DNA from: VBAS01 sp035764525
Lineage (GTDB): Bacteria; Bacteroidota; Bacteroidia; Chitinophagales; Chitinophagaceae
Direction of reading: 5' to 3'
Assembly: GCA_035764525.1 (NCBI GenBank)
Contig: DASTZB010000320.1
Location: 1-12,036, forward strand
DNA length: 12,036 bases
Below are positions 7,373 to 12,036 of the stretch, piece by piece (position 1 is the stretch's first letter; the number at the start of each line of letters is the position of its first letter). The notes beneath the pieces were generated by a model, which did not search any database, had not been told where the DNA came from, and was given only the letters and a program-made list of their open reading frames with translations. A program made the position numbers and the translations under genes.

Positions 7373-7888
7373 ATGGCTTCATCATTCTATAAATGGTTGC
7401 TTATCCCATTATTGGGAGTTGTATTGTCATCTGCAGGTCTTCCGGCGTCTCATCCTTTTCATGTAAGTGTGGTGGAAATCAACCACAACGCAACTGATAA
7501 GACCCTTGAGATCAGCTGCAAAATTTTCACCGATGATTTTGAAAAAGTGCTGGCACAGAATTATAAAACAAAGGTTGACCTTACCAATCCGCCTGACAGA
7601 AAAGCAATGGATTCAGTGGTAAAGAAATATATCCTTTCCCACATTTCAGTTTCGGTTGACGGAAAACCGGGAACACTTTCTTATCTCGGTTTTGAGAAAG
7701 AGAATGAAGCTGTTTTCAGTTATGTGCAGGTTGATAATATTCCATCCGTAAAAAAAGTTGAATTAACCGATAAGCTGATGCATGATATGTTTACGGACCA
7801 GGTTAATATTATACATGTGATCGTTAAAGGTGAAAGAAAAAGTACAAAGCTCGATTTTCCTGCGGTGGCGGCTAAGATCGAGTTTTAA
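7373..7888 (+). CDS. DUF6702 family secreted protein
   Basis: 171 aa. A signal peptide covers residues 1 to about 26 (hydrophobic WLLIPLLGVVLSSAGLPAS). The mature part begins HPFHVSVVEINHN, and EISCKIFTDDFEKVL follows at about 46-60; both are hallmarks of the DUF6702 family as I know it. The rest alternates short beta-like stretches and ends in a basic KLDFPAVAAKIEF tail. The family has no assigned biochemical role and the protein should be periplasmic. It lies divergent from the HupE-like gene and near the M1 peptidase genes, a neighbourhood I have the impression recurs in Bacteroidota but cannot verify here. The start is well supported because the signal peptide begins right after it, but no Shine-Dalgarno sequence is seen. 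Confidence 0.85.
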   Translation: MASSFYKWLLIPLLGVVLSSAGLPASHPFHVSVVEINHNATDKTLEISCKIFTDDFEKVLAQNYKTKVDLTNPPDRKAMDSVVKKYILSHISVSVDGKPGTLSYLGFEKENEAVFSYVQVDNIPSVKKVELTDKLMHDMFTDQVNIIHVIVKGERKSTKLDFPAVAAKIEF

Positions 7889-8123
7889 TCTTTATAGCCT
7901 ATATAATGAGCCACATTCATTTTTTCAACTGGTCTTAATTCAAGAAAATCTTTGTTGGGTTTTATTATTTCAAATCTATAAGTTTATTTTGGGCCCAATC
8001 GTTGCGTTATTCTTTAATGATGAGCATAAGTGGGATAGATTCGGGACAGCATTCCACACTGCAATTTATGTTTGGTTATTATTACTAATTATAGTTGCTG
8101 CTGCAGGCGGTGTTGTCTATTAA
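7830..8123 (+). CDS. Doubtful small membrane protein or gene remnant
   Basis: An open frame of 97 codons starts inside the DUF6702 gene, in another frame, with 59 bp of overlap. Only its distal part looks like protein: from about residue 50, a hydrophobic stretch (KFILGPIVALFF), a charged turn (NDEHKWDR) and a final membrane segment (AIYVWLLLLIIVAAAGGVVY). The proximal part is the shadow of the upstream gene. A separate ATG at 7906, in a different frame, reads MSHIHFFNWS and then hits a stop at 7936-7938. The true gene may therefore have started there and been broken by a frameshift, leaving the C-terminal part in the present frame. No family is recognised. It could equally be chance. The coordinates given are those of the open frame; the real start is uncertain. 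Confidence 0.3.
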   Translation: MKEKVQSSIFLRWRLRSSFNLYSLYNEPHSFFQLVLIQENLCWVLLFQIYKFILGPIVALFFNDEHKWDRFGTAFHTAIYVWLLLLIIVAAAGGVVY

Positions 8124-8261
8124 CTTTCTATGAGACTTTTTCAAATTTGTGTTGTTGGTGCGATGAACTCAACTCGCAATTTTATAAAACGCGAACACTA
8201 ACAGCGGCGTAAAACATTTGTTTTATAAGGGCTAAATATTTCAGCTGATTAAAATTATTAT

Positions 8262-9095
8262 CTAGTATCTTACCAGGCTGTCAAGGCTTTCTTTCCGGAC
8301 ATAACTTGTACGAGCAAATCCATAATGTTTATAATGATAATTTCTTTTAATTGTCATGCTGTTACTCTTTAATGACAGAATTGCAATAGTGTCCTGGTAT
8401 GCATTATAAACTATTGGTTCAATAGTGAAACTACTAGCAGTCGGAGAATATGATTCTCTGTTTATCCCAGCCGGGAAAGATAAAAAGATAGAGTTCCCGG
8501 AAACATTATACTGAACTGTGTCCCGATATAACCTTCCAGCTTGTGCTATACCCCAGGAACCCTGAAATGAATAAAGAGTGCCATTGCTCTTAAATTTCAG
8601 ATAGTCATATGTTGTATCCATATTATAAAATGTTCCGGTATTCGGCATAAATGGCCATGGTTGTGTCATAGTTCCGGGAAGGGCAAAGTATTCTGTGTCA
8701 CAACGAACTGATTTAGCATATTTCCAATTACCTTCAATCAATAATTGTGTAGATAACACTATTTTAAAGTTGCTGATCCAGGTTGCAGTTTGTCCATTGG
8801 TAGTAACAGTTATTATATAGTCATTTGGTAAGCCGGCAGGAACTTCAACTGCCAATTTATTTACAGTTGCGGTGATTACCCTTGCGGACAAGCTGCCGAA
8901 TTTTACAACATTTTCAGCTATTACAGCACTAAAATTGCTACCATCAATGATAACTGTCCCACCAACACTATCTCTTGCAGGTGTGATAGTAGTAATTGAA
9001 GGGGTGACTGGATTCGGAGTCTCAGTTTTACTACTACATGACGGCAGGAAATAAGCAATTAGTAATGCCGACACTAAGAATAATTTTATTTTCAT
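8262..9095 (-). CDS. IPT/TIG-domain lipoprotein with lipocalin-like C-terminal part
   Basis: 277 aa. The N-terminus is a type II signal with lipobox FLPSC and lipidated Cys20 followed by SSK, so the protein should be an outer-membrane or surface lipoprotein. Residues about 30-112 form an IPT/TIG immunoglobulin-like domain: PSITTITPARDSVGGTV opens it, and a strand with GSNFS and a later IITVTTNGQTA fit the fold. The remaining 160 residues begin IEGNWKYAKS and contain DYLKFKSNGTLYSFQGSWGI, which resembles small lipocalin-like or DUF5004-like domains of Bacteroidota lipoproteins; this second assignment is tentative. No enzyme motif is seen. A role in binding a glycan or another surface ligand is possible but not shown. 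It is a single gene with its own candidate promoter and repeat-bearing gaps on both sides. Confidence 0.8.
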   Translation of the reverse strand: MKIKLFLVSALLIAYFLPSCSSKTETPNPVTPSITTITPARDSVGGTVIIDGSNFSAVIAENVVKFGSLSARVITATVNKLAVEVPAGLPNDYIITVTTNGQTATWISNFKIVLSTQLLIEGNWKYAKSVRCDTEYFALPGTMTQPWPFMPNTGTFYNMDTTYDYLKFKSNGTLYSFQGSWGIAQAGRLYRDTVQYNVSGNSIFLSFPAGINRESYSPTASSFTIEPIVYNAYQDTIAILSLKSNSMTIKRNYHYKHYGFARTSYVRKESLDSLVRY

Positions 9096-9105
9096 TTTTA
9101 TATGA

Positions 9106-9113
9106 CAAATTTA
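9106..9113 (-). promoter_or_regulatory. Candidate -7 box for the IPT/TIG lipoprotein gene
   Basis: The minus strand reads TAAATTTG here, an exact TAnnTTTG match, with a TTG 21 nt further upstream that could be the -33 element. Only 10 nt separate the box from the ATG at 9095, so the transcript would have almost no leader, or this match is by chance. Confidence 0.35.
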
Positions 9114-9145
9114 GAGTTTCAATTGCATTTCGCCCAATGTCCAGG

Positions 9146-9313
9146 GCTTTATGCTGTTGGGATATTTACTTCCGTCTGCCGACAGCCGCTGTTAAATTCA
9201 TAATTAAAAATTCATTGTTTTTACTAAAGTTCAAAGGTGCCGGTCAAGCCGAAACTGAAGACTGGCTTTGCTTTTAGCTGAAGATTGTTGGTCAAGCCCC
9301 AATAGCATAAAAC
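9146..9313. repeat. Inverted and direct repeats in the gap between 9096 and 9335
   Basis: A 16-nt sequence at 9146-9161 (GCTTTATGCTGTTGGG) recurs inverted at 9298-9313 with 14 of 16 positions matching. Between them GGTCAAGCC occurs twice in direct orientation (9242-9250 and 9290-9298, 48 bp apart), each near an ACTGAAGA/GCTGAAGA segment. The element lies just downstream of the unrecognised gene at 9336-9989. No gene is seen in this 240-bp gap. Confidence 0.5.
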
Positions 9314-9335
9314 ACAGTGTTGCCTGTTTTTTTGG

Positions 9336-9989
9336 TCAACTTACAAAGTCAAAGTCGTCCGCAACTATGTAAAAATTGTCCATAAACATAACCTTTGCTT
9401 TTCCGGTTTCCGAAACATGTTTTTCTCCGTCCCAAAAGGTTGGAACTCTGTCACCAATGATTGAATAATTCATGTTATGTTTTGTTAAAACGTCTGCATA
9501 CATAATCATTAATTTATTGGGGCCAGTTGCTAAAAGTCCATTTTTTGATTTTAATAGATGGTCAAGGCTGTCGGATTGATTAATTGTGTCTTCAAAGTCT
9601 ATCAATCCTTCAAAACAAATATTATGCGTCCTGTATAAATCTAAAAACAATTTATCTACGTCATTACAGTTGCCGTTAAAGTATAATTGTGATTGTTTGT
9701 CCGAAAATTGCCAGAGTACGGGATGATTGTCACTAATTGAAATTGATGAGGCAAAGTTTAATGAAATCTTACTCGTCCGGTATTGAATGACATTAACTGT
9801 CCAACGATATTCATAATTTTCTTCGTCGTTATAACCAAAGCCTGAAACCTTAATAATGAAATTGAGATTATTTGTTTCATAGTCAATCTTAGTTATCGAA
9901 ATGGCGATGTCTTCAGGGTCATGTTCATTTAAAATATCTATCAATCTTTTTGGTAGCACGGAATTTCGTTTTAAAATAGCAGGCAACAC
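9336..9989 (-). CDS. Unrecognised accessory protein, GTG start
   Basis: 217 aa, no family recognised. The only initiation choices in frame are GTG at 9989-9987 and the TTG next to it, because an in-frame TAA lies three codons upstream. An ATG overlapping the GTG is in another frame and reads only six codons, so a start by ATG would need a frameshift. The protein has no signal peptide or membrane segment, so it is probably cytoplasmic. It is acidic with many Asp/Asn/Ile and looks mixed alpha/beta, with strands such as NLNFIIKVSGFGYN (41-54) and a C-terminal KAKVMFMDNFYIVADDFDF. No catalytic motif is visible. It stands alone between the lipoprotein and the CorC-like gene, with repeats downstream. 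This pattern fits an accessory gene gained by transfer, which is an inference. Confidence 0.7.
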   Translation of the reverse strand: MLPAILKRNSVLPKRLIDILNEHDPEDIAISITKIDYETNNLNFIIKVSGFGYNDEENYEYRWTVNVIQYRTSKISLNFASSISISDNHPVLWQFSDKQSQLYFNGNCNDVDKLFLDLYRTHNICFEGLIDFEDTINQSDSLDHLLKSKNGLLATGPNKLMIMYADVLTKHNMNYSIIGDRVPTFWDGEKHVSETGKAKVMFMDNFYIVADDFDFVS

Positions 9990-10050
9990 ATAAATTTATA
10001 CCGTTATAAATAAAATTTCTAATAAATAGGAATCGAAAAAAATGATCAAT

Positions 10051-11343
10051 TCAATCCATCTCCTGTCTTAATTCCTTACTAATATCAACAAGCACTTTAT
10101 CGATCCTGTGGCCATCCATATCGATTATTTCAAATTTAAATCCTTTCCAATCGAACTTATCACCAGCATGGGGAATTCGTTCAAGTTCATGTAATATAAA
10201 ACCGGCGAGAGTATCAAACTCATGTTCGCCTTCATTCATCCATTGTTCTTTATCAAAGCGGGAAAGAAAATCATAAAATGGAATTTGTGCATCCACTAAA
10301 AAGCTTCCATCTTCTCTTTCTGTTACTTCGTAGTCGATGATATCAGGCTGAGGAATATCGCCAACGATCGCTTCCAGTATATCATTTAAAGTGATCAGTC
10401 CCTGCATTGTTCCATATTCATCAACAATAAAGCACGAGTGCTGTTTGGTTTGTTTAAATTTTTCCAACAGTTGGTAGGCAGAATTGTTTTCGGGAACAAA
10501 CATGGCAGGCTTCATCACATCCTTAAACTTGACCCTGTCATCAGTTACATACAAGTCTTTAATAGAAACAATGCCTTTTATATTATCAATTTCACCCTCG
10601 CAAATAGGGTAAACTGAGTGTGGTTCAGAAACAATCTTTTCTTTTATCTTTTCTTCATTGTCTTCCAGGTCGAACCAGATAATATCGCTGCGATGTGTCA
10701 TCAGTGAAGTGATATTTCTATCACCCAAGTGAAAAACTCTTTCAATGATCTCTCTTTCTTCTTCTTCAATTGTTCCTGCTTCTGTTCCTTCGGATATCAT
10801 TGTTTTAATTTCTTCTTCTGTTACCGCATCGTCAGTTGATTTTTTTATATTGAAAACGAAAAAGAATGCATTGCTGATTTTATTCAGTAACCAGACAAGA
10901 GGGTGGGTCATCTTGGCAAAAAAATACATGGGCCCGGCAACGAGCTTTGCAATTTTTTCAGCTCTTAATAATCCAAATCTTTTGGGGATCAATTCCCCAA
11001 TAAGTATAGAAAGAAAAGTAACAATGATAACAACGATCGTAAGTGAAATACCTTCGGCATAATCACTTAAAAAACTGATCTGCTTAAAGAAAGGAACAAG
11101 ATAAACGCTGAATCGTTCGCCTGAGTAAACACCCGTTAAAATTGCAATTAAAGTAATACCTATTTGTGCAGCTGATAAAAAAACTTCAGGTTTGTTGGAA
11201 AGCTCCAAAGCCCTTCGTGCCAGCTCGTCGCCTTTGGCTGCCATACTTTCGAGCCTTGCTTTTCGGGCAGATACCAGTGCAATCTCACTCATTACAAACA
11301 ATCCGTTGATCAAAATAAGTCCCAGCAATATGAATATTTCCAT
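10051..11343 (-). CDS. CNNM/CBS/CorC-HlyC domain membrane protein (hemolysin family)
   Basis: 430 aa with the full domain order of the family. An N-terminal CNNM (DUF21) membrane part spans about 1-170, with GLILINGLFVMSEIALVSAR at the start and the conserved GELIPKR at 116-122. A linker follows with EAGTIEEEEREIIERVFHLGDR (about 188-209). A CBS pair spans about 213-272 and 277-333, the second ending in DEYGTMQGLITLNDILEAIVGD. The C-terminal CorC/HlyC domain (about 345-428) contains DTLAGFILHELERIP. Relatives are linked to magnesium or cobalt efflux and are often annotated hemolysin family proteins; true haemolytic activity is not implied. CBS domains commonly bind adenine nucleotides. GldE of gliding bacteria has the same architecture and cannot be excluded by inspection. 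It lies 19 bp after the PAP2 gene on the same strand and is probably cotranscribed with it. Confidence 0.92.
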   Translation of the reverse strand: MEIFILLGLILINGLFVMSEIALVSARKARLESMAAKGDELARRALELSNKPEVFLSAAQIGITLIAILTGVYSGERFSVYLVPFFKQISFLSDYAEGISLTIVVIIVTFLSILIGELIPKRFGLLRAEKIAKLVAGPMYFFAKMTHPLVWLLNKISNAFFFVFNIKKSTDDAVTEEEIKTMISEGTEAGTIEEEEREIIERVFHLGDRNITSLMTHRSDIIWFDLEDNEEKIKEKIVSEPHSVYPICEGEIDNIKGIVSIKDLYVTDDRVKFKDVMKPAMFVPENNSAYQLLEKFKQTKQHSCFIVDEYGTMQGLITLNDILEAIVGDIPQPDIIDYEVTEREDGSFLVDAQIPFYDFLSRFDKEQWMNEGEHEFDTLAGFILHELERIPHAGDKFDWKGFKFEIIDMDGHRIDKVLVDISKELRQEMD

Positions 11344-11362
11344 CTAAAGTGAAGTTGGTTTC

Positions 11363-11959
11363 TTATTCGAAGTTAACGAATCCGAACCGCTTGTTAAAGA
11401 ATGTAGCCAGCAGCCATCCGAATAGAAAACCGATAGCAGCGCCGCCTAAAATGTCAAAAGGATAATGAACGCCAACATACACTTGAGCATAGCCAATAAT
11501 TGCGGCCCAGAGAAAGGCAATCCACATCCATCTTCCAATAACAGGTCGCAAAGTGATAAAAATAAACGTTGCCATTCCAAAATGGTTGGCCGCATGTGAT
11601 GAAGTAAAGCTGTAAGTACCCGAACACCGATCGACAAGCAATCGTACATATTGCAAGAAATTTGGATCGGCACAGGGGCGCCAACGTTCAAATGCCTCTT
11701 TTACAAGTTTGCTGCTTGTCATATCACAAAGTGAAACAGTACAAAGAAAAGTAACACACCACCACCAGCCGCGATTTTTAAAATTCATTGGTATGAATAC
11801 AAGCAAAAACAAATAAAGTGGTATCCAGAAGTAGGCAATGCTCAGGTAAGGCATTATTATATCAAAAATGGAATTGCTTTGGTTGTTATTTATTTGAATA
11901 AAAAGCCATTGATCCCATTGTTCTAATTTGTGAAGCAGGCTGCTTTGAATCAAAAACAT
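11363..11959 (-). CDS. PAP2 superfamily membrane phosphatase
   Basis: 198 aa, multipass membrane protein with the three phosphatase motifs of the PAP2 (type 2 phosphatidic acid phosphatase) superfamily. Motif 1 is KEAFERWRP (87-95, K-x6-RP). Motif 2 is SFTSSHA (117-123), with His122 as the expected acid/base and TS in place of the usual PSG. Motif 3 is AQVYVGVHYPFD (158-169), with the nucleophile His165 and Asp169. The Arg that normally opens motif 3 is Gln159 here. Likely substrates are lipid phosphates such as undecaprenyl pyrophosphate or phosphatidic acid, acting at the membrane; the sequence cannot tell which. It is the first gene of the probable two-gene unit with the CorC-like gene. 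The ATG at 11959 is the most upstream in-frame choice I can support; a TTG two codons later is possible. Confidence 0.9.
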   Translation of the reverse strand: MFLIQSSLLHKLEQWDQWLFIQINNNQSNSIFDIIMPYLSIAYFWIPLYLFLLVFIPMNFKNRGWWWCVTFLCTVSLCDMTSSKLVKEAFERWRPCADPNFLQYVRLLVDRCSGTYSFTSSHAANHFGMATFIFITLRPVIGRWMWIAFLWAAIIGYAQVYVGVHYPFDILGGAAIGFLFGWLLATFFNKRFGFVNFE

Positions 11960-11963
11960 TTGA

Positions 11964-11971
11964 CAAAAATA
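11964..11971 (-). promoter_or_regulatory. TAnnTTTG match just upstream of the PAP2 gene
   Basis: The minus strand reads TATTTTTG, an exact -7 consensus, but only 4 nt before the ATG at 11959. If used, transcription would begin at or after that codon and a downstream start (for example the TTG at codon 3) would be needed. More likely it is chance in AT-rich DNA, so confidence is low. Confidence 0.2.
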
Positions 11972-12036
11972 GAGGAACGGGCAAAATATAACAGTAACTC
12001 GTTGTCCGTAACCCGGAAATTCTTTTCTTTTGCATT

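Noticed and set aside
9131..9313. Integron attC site
   Set aside because: Sequences like GCCCAAT...GTTGGGA at 9132-9161 loosely resemble attC ends, but the stem is too short, the core consensus is not met, and no integrase is seen.
11887..12035. Short minus-strand frame starting MQKKRISGLRTTS at the right edge
   Set aside because: Under 50 codons, overlaps the start of the PAP2 gene in another frame, and has no features of a real protein.

Overview
The window looks like the chromosome of a Bacteroidota bacterium, most likely a member of the Chitinophagaceae or a close relative. The sequence is AT-rich, the genes lack clear Shine-Dalgarno sites, and several gene starts are preceded by the Bacteroidota -7 box TAnnTTTG. 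The gene content also fits: large secreted M1 peptidases, a BNR/VPS10-like exoprotein, a DUF6702 protein, an IPT/TIG lipoprotein, and GGGG/CCCC intergenic hairpins of the Bacteroidota type. The taxonomic placement is inference from these features.

Layout, left to right. (1) 1-702, minus: the N-terminal part of a large secreted BNR/sortilin-like beta-propeller protein that runs off the left edge. (2) 774-1478, plus: a secreted MORN-like/YwqK-type repeat protein, divergent from gene 1. (3) 1502-1533: a perfect 32-nt palindrome that probably terminates transcription from both sides. (4) 1587-3983 and 4121-6517, both minus: two tandem paralogous secreted M1 metallopeptidases of exactly 798 codons each. 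Each is followed closely by a CCCC-TTTA-GGGG dispersed repeat and then by a terminator hairpin. (5) 6518-6687: a gap holding an inverted array of 7-nt units (GTGAAAN / NTTTCAC). (6) 6688-7266, minus, and 7373-7888, plus: a HupE/UreJ-type membrane protein divergent from a DUF6702 secreted protein. (7) 7830-8123: a doubtful small hydrophobic ORF or gene remnant. (8) 8262-9095, minus: an IPT/TIG-domain lipoprotein. (9) 9096-9335: a gap with inverted and direct repeats. (10) 9336-9989, minus: an unrecognised accessory protein with a GTG start. (11) 11363-11959 then 10051-11343, both minus: a PAP2 phosphatase and a CNNM/CBS/CorC-type transporter, probably one transcription unit with a 19-bp gap.

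Most of the window is ordinary envelope and secreted-protein gene content. I see no convincing defence, mobile or otherwise new multi-gene system. The points most worth a second look are the tandem M1 duplication with its paired repeats, the M1 / HupE-like / DUF6702 neighbourhood (a possible metal-uptake plus metallopeptidase module), the heptamer inverted array, and the repeat-flanked unknown gene at 9336-9989. No tRNA, rRNA, CRISPR array, transposase or phage gene was recognised.
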